Shown: positions 15,293 through 23,127 of the stretch, piece by piece | How the letters are laid out: each line of letters opens with the position of its first letter | Position numbering within the stretch: position 1 is the stretch's first letter | Source of the DNA: Rhodanobacter sp. UBA5168 | Lineage (GTDB): Bacteria; Pseudomonadota; Gammaproteobacteria; Xanthomonadales; Rhodanobacteraceae | Assembly (NCBI GenBank): GCA_002413455.1 | Contig: DHXA01000091.1 | Span: 1 to 30,085 of the forward strand | Length of the DNA: 30,085 nucleotides | Direction of reading: 5' to 3' | Notes under the pieces: model-generated | The model's database searches: none | What the model was told of the DNA's origin: nothing | Seen by the model: only the letters and a program-made list of their open reading frames with translations | Made by a program: the position numbers and the translations under genes

Positions 15293-16513
15293 ATGGACTC
15301 GCTGATCACGGCAGCGGCACGTGCGCTCGCCGCGGGCGATCCCTTCGGCGCACTGAACCGGGTCGCCCTGCGCGACGATGCGCCGGCGCTCGCGCTTCGC
15401 GGCATCGCGATGGCGCAGCTCGGCGATCTCGTTCGGGCGAAGGCGCTCATGCGAAGAGCGGCGCGAGCCTTCGGTTCGAAGGAGGCCGCGGCCCGCGCGA
15501 GGTGTGTCGTCGCCGAAGCCGAGATCGCGCTCGTCTCGCGCGACCTGGGCTGGCCGGCGAAGTCGCTCGACGCGGCACGGGCGACGCTTGAGGCGCACGG
15601 CGATCGGGCGAACGCCGCGCATGCGCGTTATCTCGAAGTCCGCCGCCTCCTCCTGATCGGACACCTCGACGTGGCCGAGCGCAAGCTCGCCGAGCCCGAT
15701 CCCCCGCATCTCCCGCCGGCGTTGCGGGCCGCCCGCGAACTGCTCGTCGCGGGGATCTCAATGCGCCGCCTGCAGACGAAGGCGGCACGCGCAGCGCTCG
15801 CGCGGGCCGCGCGCGCTGCGCGACAGGCAGGTATCCCCGCGCTGTCGGCGGAAGTCGAAAGCGCATCCGTCGTTCTGAACACGCCCTCTGCCCGCCTGGT
15901 GGCTCGTGGCGAGGAGCGGCTCCTTCTGCTCGAGGAAGTCGAAGCGTTGTTGGCGTCGAAGGCGCTGGTCGTGGACGTGTGCCGCCATGTCGTGCGTGAC
16001 GTGCGCACGGTGATCCCGCTGGCACGACGCCCGGTATTGTTCGCGCTAGCACGCGCGCTGGGCGAAGCATGGCCCGCAGACGTGTCGAGGGACACGCTCG
16101 TCGCACGGGCGTTCCGGGGCAAGCGCGCCGACGAATCGCATCGCGCGCGATTGCGCGTCGAAATCGGGCGGCTTCGCGCGGTGCTGGGCGCGCTGGCCGA
16201 TGTGAGCGCGACCAAGCACGGGTTCGCACTGGTGCCGCACCGCACGCGCGAGGTCGTCGTGCTGACGTGGCCCGTCGAAGAGAAACATGCGGCGGTGCTC
16301 GCCTTCCTCGCCGATGGCGAGTCGTGGTCGAGTTCGGCCCTGGCGCTTGTGCTTGGAACCAGCCAGCGCACCGTGCAGCGGGCACTCGACTCGCTGGCGA
16401 CGGCAGGCAAGGTGCAGTCGTTTGGTCACGGGCGGGCACGCCGCTGGATGACCCCGCCCGTGCCGGGATTCACGACGACCTTGTTACTCCCCGCTCCACT
16501 GCCGGGCGACTAG
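15293..16513 (+). CDS. Helix-turn-helix regulator with alpha-helical repeat N-terminus
   Basis: This 406-residue protein is rich in Ala and Arg. The N-terminal 200 residues form TPR-like helical pairs (LALRGIAMAQLGDLVRAKAL, for example). A middle segment (LVARAFRGKRADESHRARL, then RVEIGRLRAVLGALADV) resembles a winged helix of the OmpR/SARP kind. The C-terminal segment SSSALALVLGTSQRTVQRAL, followed by DSLATAGKVQSFGHGRARRW, is a clear winged helix-turn-helix. It is likely a cytoplasmic transcription regulator of its neighbours: DUF899/DUF2182 are divergent, and the beta-propeller gene follows after 9 bases. No receiver or known ligand domain is recognisable. Confidence 0.8.
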   Translation: MDSLITAAARALAAGDPFGALNRVALRDDAPALALRGIAMAQLGDLVRAKALMRRAARAFGSKEAAARARCVVAEAEIALVSRDLGWPAKSLDAARATLEAHGDRANAAHARYLEVRRLLLIGHLDVAERKLAEPDPPHLPPALRAARELLVAGISMRRLQTKAARAALARAARAARQAGIPALSAEVESASVVLNTPSARLVARGEERLLLLEEVEALLASKALVVDVCRHVVRDVRTVIPLARRPVLFALARALGEAWPADVSRDTLVARAFRGKRADESHRARLRVEIGRLRAVLGALADVSATKHGFALVPHRTREVVVLTWPVEEKHAAVLAFLADGESWSSSALALVLGTSQRTVQRALDSLATAGKVQSFGHGRARRWMTPPVPGFTTTLLLPAPLPGD

Positions 16514-16522
16514 GATGGAAGC

Positions 16523-17203
16523 ATGAAACGATCAGCAGCCGAAATCCTTCGCGAATATGGAACCTTTCCGGGTGTCGACCGTGTGGGCGGCGTCACCTAT
16601 GACGGCCGGCAGGTCTGGTTTGCCGCCGGAGACACGTTGAACGCCTTCGATCCGGTGAGCGGCAAGGCGCTGCGCTCGATCGAAGTCGCCGCGCATGCGG
16701 GAACGGCTTTCGACGGCCAGCACCTGTTTCAGATAGTCGAGGATCGCATCCAGAAGATCGATCCGGATACCGGTCAGGTACTCGCCACGATTCCGGCGCC
16801 CGGTGGTGGCGGCGATTCGGGGCTCGCGTGGGCCGAAGGGACGCTATGGGTGGGGGAATATCGCGAGCGGAAGATTCATCAGATCGATCCCCGGACGGGA
16901 GCGATCCTTCGCTCCATCCCCTCCAACCGCTTCGTGACCGGGGTCACCTGGGTCGATGGAGAACTCTGGCACGGCACCTGGGAAAATGACGCGAGCGAGT
17001 TGCGGCATATCGATGCCCGCACGGGAGCGGTCCTGGAGGAACTCGAGTTGCCAGCCGGCATCGGTGTGTCGGGGCTCGAGTCCGACGGCGGGGATCGGTT
17101 TTTCTGCGGAGGCGGGAACAGCGGCAAGGTGCGAGCCGTCGCCCGACCGAGACGCGGCTCGGCGGCAAGCAGCGGCTCCGGGAACAAGGTCACGCACAAG
17201 TAA
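16523..17203 (+). CDS. Beta-propeller (YncE/glutamine-cyclotransferase-like) protein
   Basis: The 226-residue protein contains at least four propeller blades, each with an ID/FD-x-x-TG-x-x-L-x-x-I motif: FDPVSGKALRSIEV, IDPDTGQVLATIPA, IDPRTGAILRSIPS and IDARTGAVLEELEL. No signal peptide is visible, so it appears cytoplasmic, which is unusual for propellers of this kind. It begins nine bases after the regulator stop and is presumably in one operon with it. It may bind a ligand or partner; a catalytic glutaminyl cyclase role is not supported, because the catalytic acidic residues cannot be placed with confidence. Confidence 0.8.
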   Translation: MKRSAAEILREYGTFPGVDRVGGVTYDGRQVWFAAGDTLNAFDPVSGKALRSIEVAAHAGTAFDGQHLFQIVEDRIQKIDPDTGQVLATIPAPGGGGDSGLAWAEGTLWVGEYRERKIHQIDPRTGAILRSIPSNRFVTGVTWVDGELWHGTWENDASELRHIDARTGAVLEELELPAGIGVSGLESDGGDRFFCGGGNSGKVRAVARPRRGSAASSGSGNKVTHK

Positions 17204-17221
17204 TCGGAGCGGCCATTCCCA

Positions 17222-17923
17222 CTACGGTTTATCCGGCTTCGACCGCTTGAGTTCGCTCACTGCCAGCACCTGCGCGATGCGCGTGCCGTCCCAGCGATAG
17301 ACCAGGTGCTGTGACTGCACGCACGGCGCGACGACGTCGGGATGGAACGCGGCCAGACACTCGCCGCCGCGATGCCGCGCACTGTCGTAGACGATGCCAT
17401 TGGACTCGGCGGTGCGCAGCTCGTGGGCCAGCGCGACGCTGGGGCCATAACTGTGCGGATCCTGCGCCGCCGGCCAGCCGCCGCGGATGTCATGCAGCCG
17501 ACTGTCCACGCTGGTGCGATAGCAGCGCATCTGGATGTCGCACGCGGGCTCCGCCGTGGCGGCGAGAAACCGTTCGCGGTGGTACACGGTTTCCTCGACC
17601 GCGGTGGCGATGCTGTGCGCGGCGTAGAACACGCCCCACGTACCATCGGAAAAGCGGCTGCCTTCCGGGTTGAGATGGGTGAAAGCGGCCATCACCGGGG
17701 TCGAGCCCGGTCCGCTGATGCGGTGCTCCTTCGGCACCTGCCTCAGCGCGCCGGCCTCTTCGCGCAGGCGCGGATTGGTCAGTGCCTCGATCGCGAACAG
17801 CGCGTCGATGTCCGCCGGATCGGCGATGCGGTCGTAGACGCCGACGGGCGGGAAGCGGCTGGGCACGATGCGATACGCGTGAGTCCAGCGAATACGTTTG
17901 ACGGGTGGCGGATTGGTCGGCAT
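17222..17923 (-). CDS. RES-domain toxin (putative NAD+ phosphorylase/glycohydrolase)
   Basis: This 233-residue protein has the RES fold of type II toxins that deplete NAD+ (as in MbcT and Xre-RES systems). Visible family features are the early R18 (AYRIV), SRFSDGTWGVFYAAHSIATA with R90 and Y100, E110 in the following ETVYHR helix, and the late LRTAESNGIVYDSARHRGG, where the Arg, Glu and Ser of the RES name fall. Its DUF2384/Xre-like antitoxin gene lies upstream on the same strand (18084-18476). The genes are 160 bases apart, while such pairs usually overlap or nearly touch, and the spacer holds a REP pair. Poisoning activity is inferred from the family. Confidence 0.9.
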   Translation of the reverse strand: MPTNPPPVKRIRWTHAYRIVPSRFPPVGVYDRIADPADIDALFAIEALTNPRLREEAGALRQVPKEHRISGPGSTPVMAAFTHLNPEGSRFSDGTWGVFYAAHSIATAVEETVYHRERFLAATAEPACDIQMRCYRTSVDSRLHDIRGGWPAAQDPHSYGPSVALAHELRTAESNGIVYDSARHRGGECLAAFHPDVVAPCVQSQHLVYRWDGTRIAQVLAVSELKRSKPDKP

Positions 17924-17947
17924 GTAAGTCCAGGAAATTCGGCTCTC

Positions 17948-18027
17948 GTGGGAGCGACTTCAGTCGCGATGCCGTTGGCTCCCGGGCTTTGCTGACCGGA
18001 AAGCATCGCGGCTGAAGCCGCTCCCAC
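17948..18027. repeat. REP-like inverted pair (BIME) inside a toxin-antitoxin operon
   Basis: GTGGGAGCGACTTCAGTCGC at 17948-17967 (arm to 17972, GATGC) and GCATCGCGGCTGAAGCCGCT at 18003-18022 (arm to 18027, CCCAC) are near-perfect inverted copies of 25 bases. Each contains its own small hairpin (CGACTTCAGTCG and CGGCTGAAGCCG). Such extragenic palindromes with GTGG/GTAG heads are dispersed in Pseudomonas and Xanthomonadales genomes and are mobilised by REP-associated tyrosine transposases. None of the latter is in this window. Confidence 0.85.
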
Positions 18028-18083
18028 AACAGCATCGCAGGCGATCGTCTCGACAACCGCGACGTGCGCAAACACGGCTCGGT

Positions 18084-18476
18084 TCAGCCGCGCTGCGCAT
18101 CCAGGTACTGGCGCACCACGTACAGGTCGGCGACGTTGCCCGACAGCATGCGCTCCAGCGCGGAATGACCACCGAACAACGCCGCCACGTTCGGCTTGTG
18201 CAGCCACGCATCGGCCTGCGCCGGATCGGGGAACAGGATCTGCAGCGATTTCCAGATGCCGAGCAGGTAGCTGATCCGCTCGAGGGTGTCGCGGCCGAGT
18301 GCGCCATCCTGCTGGCGCTTCCACTTGTAGAACGTCGATTCGGGCGGATCGCCCAACAGCCTGCGCTGGTCGGCGATGCGCAGCTTCCATTGCTCGGCGA
18401 GGCGGAAGAAGGCGCGCAGAGCCGGGCCTCCGGGATCCGCGGCAGGAGTGGTTTCAGGCAGCGGTTGCGCTTGCAT
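18084..18476 (-). CDS. Xre/MbcA/ParS-like antitoxin (DUF2384 C-terminus)
   Basis: From ATG 18476, with AAGGAG just upstream on the minus strand, the product is 130 residues. The N-terminal part includes a helix-turn-helix (EQWKLRIADQRRLLGDPPES, then TFYKWKRQ) that should bind DNA. The C-terminal part (ISYLLGIWKSLQILFPDP, then ADAWLHKPNVAALFGGHSA, then LERMLSGNVADLYVVRQYL) is the DUF2384 toxin-binding domain, which blocks the RES active site in characterised pairs. It is transcribed before the RES toxin gene, the usual order. A 19-bp perfect palindrome upstream is probably its own operator. Confidence 0.92.
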   Translation of the reverse strand: MQAQPLPETTPAADPGGPALRAFFRLAEQWKLRIADQRRLLGDPPESTFYKWKRQQDGALGRDTLERISYLLGIWKSLQILFPDPAQADAWLHKPNVAALFGGHSALERMLSGNVADLYVVRQYLDAQRG

Positions 18477-18504
18477 GCGAACTCTCCTTGTGAAGTTGAA
18501 TTCA

Positions 18505-18534
18505 ATTTTACTCCACAACGGAAGTACTGGTCAA
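18505..18534 (-). promoter_or_regulatory. Promoter of antitoxin-toxin operon
   Basis: On the minus strand, TTGACC (18529-18534) and TAAAAT (18505-18510) are separated by 18 bases, a good sigma70-type promoter. The ribosome binding site follows near 18483-18488. Confidence 0.65.
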
Positions 18535-18545
18535 TATTTGACCAG
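18527..18545. promoter_or_regulatory. 19-bp perfect palindromic operator over the -35 box
   Basis: CTGGTCAA-TAT-TTGACCAG is a perfect 8+3+8 dyad covering the -35 of the antitoxin promoter. A second 10-bp palindrome TTGAATTCAA (18496-18505) touches the -10 region. These are expected sites for autoregulation by the antitoxin or the toxin-antitoxin complex. Confidence 0.72.
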
Positions 18546-18560
18546 CCCTCCCGGCGACAC

Positions 18561-20381
18561 TCACGGCTCCGAGGTGCTCGCATCCTTCGCGCAACCGCAA
18601 TCGGACTGCGGGTCCGGGCCGCCATCGGCGATGAAACGGTCGATGCGTTGCTCCAGCACCGGCAACGGCACCGAGCCCGTCGACAGCACGGTGTCGTGAA
18701 AGTGGCGGATGTCGAACTTCGTGCCCAGCGCCTTTTCCGCCTTCGCGCGCAACTCGCGGATCTTCAGGTAACCGAGCTCGTACGACAGCGCCTGGCCTGG
18801 CCAGCTGATGTAACGGTCGACTTCGTTGGCGATCTCGCGCGCGGACAGTGCGGTGTTGACGGTGAGGTAATCGATGCCCTGCTGGCGGGTCCAGCCCAGG
18901 TGATGGATGCCGGTGTCCACCACCAGCCGGCAGGCGCGCCACATCTGGTAGCTGAGGTAGCCGAAGCGCTGGTACGGCGTCTGGTAGATACCCATCTCGT
19001 TGCCGAGGTATTCCGAGTACAGGCCCCAGCCCTCGCCGTAGGCGGAGATGTAGCTGTTGCGGCGGAATGCGGGCTGGCCGCGTTGCTCGTCGGCCAGCTC
19101 CAGCTGCAACGCGTGGCCCGGATAGGACTCGTGCAGGGTCAGCGCGGGCATGTTGTACAGCGGCCGCGACGGCAGGTCGTAGGTGTTGACCAGATAGACC
19201 TCCGCGCCACCACGGCCGGAGGTGTAGTACGGCGCGATATCGGCCGGTACCGGCTGGATGGTGAAGCGCTGGCGCGGCAGATGGCCAAAGTATCTGGCCA
19301 TCTGGCCGTCCACCTGCTTGGCCACCCAGGCACTGCGCATCAGCAGCTCTTCGGGCGTCTTCGCATAGAACTGGGGGTCGCTGCGCAGAAACTTGAGGAA
19401 CTCGGCGAAGCTGCCCTTGAAGCCGGAGTCCGCCATCATCATCAGCATTTGCGCGTGGATCTTCGCCACCTGTTCCAGCCCAACCTGGTGGATGGCATCG
19501 GGGCTCAGATCCAGCGTGGTGTATTCGTGGATCTGCTGGCGATAGAACGCCTTGCCGTCCGGCAACGCCTCGGCCGCCAGCGTGGTGCGCGCCTGCGGCA
19601 CGTAATCGTTGCGGAAGAATTCCAGCAGCTTCGCATAGGCAGGAATCACGCCGTCGCGGATGCGCTGGAGCGCCTGGCCCTGCAGCAGTTGCGCCTGATC
19701 GGCCGGAATCGACGGCGGCAGCTGAGCGAACGGTGCGTAGAAGCTGCTCTGGGTCGGATCCTTCAACTCGGCCACCGCGGCAATCGACGCGTCGCGGCCC
19801 TTGAGCACCTCGCGCGGCACGCTGAAACCGCGCTGGAGACCGAGACGCATGTTGGCGATCTGCTGATCGACATAGGCCGGAATCTGGCCGAGCCGATCGA
19901 GGTATCGGTGGTAGTCATCGATCGTACGCAACCGATCGCCGCCCAGCTCGTAGCCGATGTCCGACCAGAACGCCGAATCGCTGCTGAACGGCATCTGCCA
20001 GTTCGCGAATCTCTGGTCGGCGATGAAGTTGCCGATCTGCTCGCGATAGATCGCGTAGTTGGTCCGGTTGGCCGGCGACAGCTGTGCCACGTCGACGCCG
20101 TCCAGCTGCCTGAGCACGTTCTGCCAGTAATCCAGCCGCTGCTGTTGGCGGGTCGCATCGACATCGTCGAGGCGGCCTTCGTTGGGCTGCGATTCGCCCG
20201 ACGCGCTGATGCCGGCCTGGCCGGTACGCCATGCCCACTCGGCGGTGTAGATGGTCCTGAAGCGCGCGTCGGCGCTATCGGCGGACCGGCTGGCCGGCGG
20301 GGCCGATGCGGCGCGCAAGGGGCATGCGCCGCAGGCCAGCGCGAGCGTGGCCAGCATGGCCAGCGTCAGGGTCTTTTTCAC
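18561..20381 (-). CDS. DUF885 family exported metallopeptidase-like protein
   Basis: The frame is open to 20636, but the best start is GTG at 20379-20381, giving 606 residues that begin with a signal sequence (KKTLTLAMLATLALACGACP then LRAASA). The long family region includes LHESYPGHALQ (H417, E418 and H423; HExxxGH-like zinc motif) and GEGWGLYSEYLG, the second acidic motif. These DUF885 features resemble the M32/M2-like zinc peptidases. It is probably periplasmic or outer-membrane associated; the cysteines near the cleavage site do not form a canonical lipobox. The substrate is unknown. It is downstream of the WYL regulator on the same strand after 65 bases. Confidence 0.88.
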   Translation of the reverse strand: MKKTLTLAMLATLALACGACPLRAASAPPASRSADSADARFRTIYTAEWAWRTGQAGISASGESQPNEGRLDDVDATRQQQRLDYWQNVLRQLDGVDVAQLSPANRTNYAIYREQIGNFIADQRFANWQMPFSSDSAFWSDIGYELGGDRLRTIDDYHRYLDRLGQIPAYVDQQIANMRLGLQRGFSVPREVLKGRDASIAAVAELKDPTQSSFYAPFAQLPPSIPADQAQLLQGQALQRIRDGVIPAYAKLLEFFRNDYVPQARTTLAAEALPDGKAFYRQQIHEYTTLDLSPDAIHQVGLEQVAKIHAQMLMMMADSGFKGSFAEFLKFLRSDPQFYAKTPEELLMRSAWVAKQVDGQMARYFGHLPRQRFTIQPVPADIAPYYTSGRGGAEVYLVNTYDLPSRPLYNMPALTLHESYPGHALQLELADEQRGQPAFRRNSYISAYGEGWGLYSEYLGNEMGIYQTPYQRFGYLSYQMWRACRLVVDTGIHHLGWTRQQGIDYLTVNTALSAREIANEVDRYISWPGQALSYELGYLKIRELRAKAEKALGTKFDIRHFHDTVLSTGSVPLPVLEQRIDRFIADGGPDPQSDCGCAKDASTSEP

Positions 20382-20446
20382 AGGAGTTCCCGGTTGTTTG
20401 ACGGCGCCATCATCGCAGCGCGAGGCCACGTATCCAACCGCGCCGC

Positions 20447-21151
20447 TCATCCCAGGTCGAGCTTGCCCACACCCACGGCCTGCAGATAGGCGGCTAGATT
20501 TCGCTCGGCGGCCTCCACGAACAGCTCGCCACTCGGCGCGCAGGCATCGATGCGATCCGGACGGAAATTGCGGAAATCGCCGCGCAACCGGCACCACGCG
20601 CCCAGCGTCCACTTGCCGCCCCAGAACGACAGGCACAGCGGTTCGACTTCGCGTGTGCTGGCGCGGCCACTTTCATCGCGATACTCCAGCTGCAGCACCT
20701 GGTTGCCGACGATGGCCGCGTGCAACCGGTCGATCAGGGCCGCGAAGTTGTCGCGGTACTGATCGCGCCACACCGGCGCGAAGATCCGCGTGCGTGCCGA
20801 GCGCTCGCGCAACTCGGGGGGCAGCACCGCTTCGATCTTGAGCAAAGCGGACTGTGCGCTTTCGGCCAGTTGCGTGCCGGCGAACGCACGCACGAAGCGC
20901 GAACCGACCACCAGTGCCTCCAGTTCGCTCGCGGTGAACATCAGCGGCGGGATGTCCGAACCCTTGCGCAGCACGTAACCGACGCCGGCTTCGCCCTCGA
21001 TCGGCACGCCGGACAGCTGCAGGTCGGCCACGTCGCGATAGACCGTACGCAGCGAGACGCCCAGAGTCTGCGCCAGCGAGCGCGCCTGCAGTGCGGTGCG
21101 CCGGCCGCGCAGGGCATGGATGATGAGGAACAGGCGATCGGCTCGACGCAT
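20447..21151 (-). CDS. WYL-domain (YafY-type) transcriptional regulator
   Basis: The 234-residue protein starts with MRRADRLFLIIHALRGRR, the usual opening of YafY-type regulators. A winged helix-turn-helix (ARSLAQTLGVSLRTVYRDVADL) and a wing segment (GVPIEGEAGVGYVLRKG) follow. The C-terminal WYL domain includes WGGKWTLGAWCRLRGDFRNF and RPDRID; the W-Y-L motif itself reads W-T-L here. WYL domains bind small ligands or nucleic acid. It sits 60 bases downstream of the GST gene and shares the strand with DJ-1-like and glyoxalase-like sequences, a common neighbourhood for this regulator type, and may control them. Confidence 0.92.
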   Translation of the reverse strand: MRRADRLFLIIHALRGRRTALQARSLAQTLGVSLRTVYRDVADLQLSGVPIEGEAGVGYVLRKGSDIPPLMFTASELEALVVGSRFVRAFAGTQLAESAQSALLKIEAVLPPELRERSARTRIFAPVWRDQYRDNFAALIDRLHAAIVGNQVLQLEYRDESGRASTREVEPLCLSFWGGKWTLGAWCRLRGDFRNFRPDRIDACAPSGELFVEAAERNLAAYLQAVGVGKLDLG

Positions 21152-21211
21152 CCGCGCATCATCGCCGGGATCAGCGATGGCGAACAGCGTCGAACGTCAC
21201 GGCTCATCTCA

Positions 21212-21844
21212 TCATGCCGTTTGCGCGGCGACCAACTCGGCATCCTTCGCCGCCGCGCGCTGCAGCGCCGGACGTGCGAGCACGCGATCGATATAGGTGC
21301 GAATCACCGGCAGTTCCGGCACCAGCTTGAACATGGTCGTCCAGTTCAGCGCCGTGCCCCACAGCACGTCGGCCGCGCTGAACGTATCGCCGAGCAGGTA
21401 CGGACCTTTTTCGAGCTGGTCGGTCAGCGTCTTCAGCATGGTGTCGAAGTCGCCGTATGGCGAGGTCGCCGGCGGTGCCGGTTCGCGCTGCAGCGACTTG
21501 TCGACCAGCGCTGGCTCGAAACACGAACCGTAGAACACCAGCCAGCGCAGATAGGGGCCACGCAACGGATCACCGATCGGCGGCGCCAGCTTCGCCTCGG
21601 GATAGAGGTCGGCAAGATAGATGAACACCGCCGGCTGTTCGGTGATCAGCGCGTCGCCGTGGCGAATCGCCGGCACCTTGCCCATCGGGTTGATCGCCAG
21701 GTACGCCGGTTGCCGCTGCTCGCCGTGCTTCAGGTTGAGCACCTGCAGGTCGTAGTCGGCACCAAGCTCCTCGAGCAGCGCGCGGGTGCCGGCGGAGCGA
21801 CTTTGTGGCGAGTGGAAGAAGCTGACGCGGGGTGTCGTGTCCAT
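21212..21844 (-). CDS. Glutathione S-transferase family protein
   Basis: The 210-residue protein has the N-terminal thioredoxin-like domain (FFHSPQSRSAGTRALLEELG with serines where the catalytic Ser/Cys falls, PMGKVPAIRHGD with the cis-proline, ITEQPAVFIYLADLYPEA) and an all-helical C-terminal domain (YLLGDTFSAADVLWGTALNW with the N-capping S-x-x-D motif). The glutathione-contacting TES motif reads TEQ. It likely detoxifies electrophiles in the cytoplasm. It lies between a decayed VOC gene and the WYL regulator on the same strand. The exact class is not determined. Confidence 0.93.
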   Translation of the reverse strand: MDTTPRVSFFHSPQSRSAGTRALLEELGADYDLQVLNLKHGEQRQPAYLAINPMGKVPAIRHGDALITEQPAVFIYLADLYPEAKLAPPIGDPLRGPYLRWLVFYGSCFEPALVDKSLQREPAPPATSPYGDFDTMLKTLTDQLEKGPYLLGDTFSAADVLWGTALNWTTMFKLVPELPVIRTYIDRVLARPALQRAAAKDAELVAAQTA

Positions 21845-21876
21845 AGATCAAGTGCTCCTGGGTCGGGTACGGCGAT

Positions 21877-22130
21877 TCAGTCCTGCGGAGGCTGACAAAC
21901 CGCGTCGATATGGTGCCCGTCCGGGCCCATCACGAACGCCGCGTAGCAGTGCGCGTGATGGTGCGGGCGCAAACCCGGCGCACCATGGTCGATGGCGCCG
22001 GCGAGCAGCGCGCGGTGTGGAAAGCATTCACCCGGGCGCGGTTGCCGGCAACGAAGGCGACGCGCAGCGGAGTCGGTGCGGCCGGACTTTCGACCAGCCA
22101 GAACTCCGGCTCGTCCACAGCGGCAACGGC
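21877..22130 (-). pseudogene. Decayed VOC/glyoxalase gene (N-terminally truncated, frameshifted)
   Basis: Minus-strand translation gives DEPEFWLVESPAAPTPLRVA then FVAGNRARVNAFHTA in one frame and continues in the next frame as ALLAGAIDHGAPGLRPHHHA then HCYAAFVMGPDGHHIDAV. Joined, this is the C-terminal half of a VOC-family protein. The join falls near 22008-22014 at a GCGCGC run; one missing base in a GCG-GCG pair would restore the frame. An in-frame TGA lies just upstream (about 22152), and no N-terminal VOC module is found before it, so the gene is truncated as well as frameshifted. The frameshift alone could be a sequencing error, but the missing first half could not. Confidence 0.8.
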
Positions 22131-22142
22131 CGTGACGGGTCG

Positions 22143-22361
22143 TCAGCACGACTGGCTCCGCGGAGGGAGAAAATGGCGGCCGAGGCCGGTCAGGGCGACC
22201 AGGAACACGCGCCGGCCGGAGCGCGTTCCGCGATCCGGCGGCGTCGGGTCGTGCGGTGCACGGGACGCCGGCAACCGGTACCGTCCGTCCAGCAGCAGGC
22301 CGTTCAAATACAGCGGGCGATACGCCATCAGCGTACGTTGCAGGATCTTGTTCATGGCCAT
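22143..22361 (-). CDS. Possible small ORF, 72 aa, unrecognised
   Basis: A 72-residue frame starts six bases after the DJ-1/PfpI-like stop. It begins MAMNKILQRTLMAYRPLYLN and ends with an arginine/proline-rich tail that looks like non-selected sequence. I do not recognise it. It may be a real small gene with a decayed end, or open by chance in high-GC DNA. It overlaps the region where the lost N-terminus of the VOC gene would have been. Confidence 0.3.
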   Translation of the reverse strand: MAMNKILQRTLMAYRPLYLNGLLLDGRYRLPASRAPHDPTPPDRGTRSGRRVFLVALTGLGRHFLPPRSQSC

Positions 22362-22367
22362 CGCCTC

Positions 22368-22976
22368 TCACGCCGCCAGGGCTTCGCCGACGCACCATGG
22401 CGGCAACTGGGCATGCTTGAACAGGCGGAACCAGTGTTCGCGGTCGCTGGCGCTGTAGAGGTCCAGCGTGCGGATCACCTCGCGGGCAAACTCCACGCTG
22501 CCCAGGTGGCTGGCGGTGATCACTCCGCCATCGCTGACCGCCAGCACGCCGCTGTCGTACTGTTCGGCACCGCCATAGGCCGGTACCTGGCCTGCGATCT
22601 GGCCGGACCAGTTGCCGGTATGCCGGCAATGGTCGAGCAGGCCGGCGCGGGCCAGCGCCAGCACGCCGCTGTCGATGCCGGCCACCGGCGCGCCGCCCGC
22701 GTGCATCTGACGGATCGTCGTCACCGCGGGTTCGCCTTCGCCGCGCTGCCACAGATGACCACCGGGCACGATCAGCAGCGCCGCGCGCTGTGGGTCGAGC
22801 TGGGCCAGCGACACGTCCGGCTGTACGCCAAGGCCGCCCATCGACATCACCGGAGCCCGGGTGAAGCCCACCGTCTGCACCAGCCAATCGCCGGGGCGAC
22901 GGATTTCGCACAAGGCCAGCGCCGCCTGCCAGTCGGCGAAGCCATCGAAGACCAGGAAATAGACCGTATCGCGCAT
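22368..22976 (-). CDS. DJ-1/PfpI-like protein lacking the nucleophile cysteine
   Basis: The 202-residue protein is a class I glutamine-amidotransferase-like protein of the DJ-1/PfpI type (FLVFDGFADWQAALALCEI, VQTVGFTRAPVMSMGGLGVQ, LLIVPGGHLW, AREVIRTLDLYS). At the nucleophile elbow, where homologues read AxxCGAT, this one reads AGIDSGVLALARAGLLD, with Asp at residue 102 in place of Cys. It may be inactive, or act as a binding protein, or have altered chemistry. It is first in a minus-strand run with the small ORF, VOC remnant, GST and WYL regulator, divergent from fbp across 151 bases. Confidence 0.88.
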   Translation of the reverse strand: MRDTVYFLVFDGFADWQAALALCEIRRPGDWLVQTVGFTRAPVMSMGGLGVQPDVSLAQLDPQRAALLIVPGGHLWQRGEGEPAVTTIRQMHAGGAPVAGIDSGVLALARAGLLDHCRHTGNWSGQIAGQVPAYGGAEQYDSGVLAVSDGGVITASHLGSVEFAREVIRTLDLYSASDREHWFRLFKHAQLPPWCVGEALAA

Positions 22977-23127
22977 GTTGCATCCCTCCGCTATGGAGGT
23001 GCAGCTTGCCCACCCCCTGCTGCCAACGTGATGTCAGTAGCCGGGCGGCGCCATGACCGGCGCGGGCATGCTGGCGCTGTTCAGCCGCAGCCGGGACAAT
23101 GCCCCATTCTTCTGCCACGGACCCGAC

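Noticed and set aside
18165..20489. Long plus-strand open frame (about 774 codons) antisense to the antitoxin and DUF885 genes
   Set aside because: No domain is visible and the opposite strand has well-supported genes with catalytic motifs and good starts.
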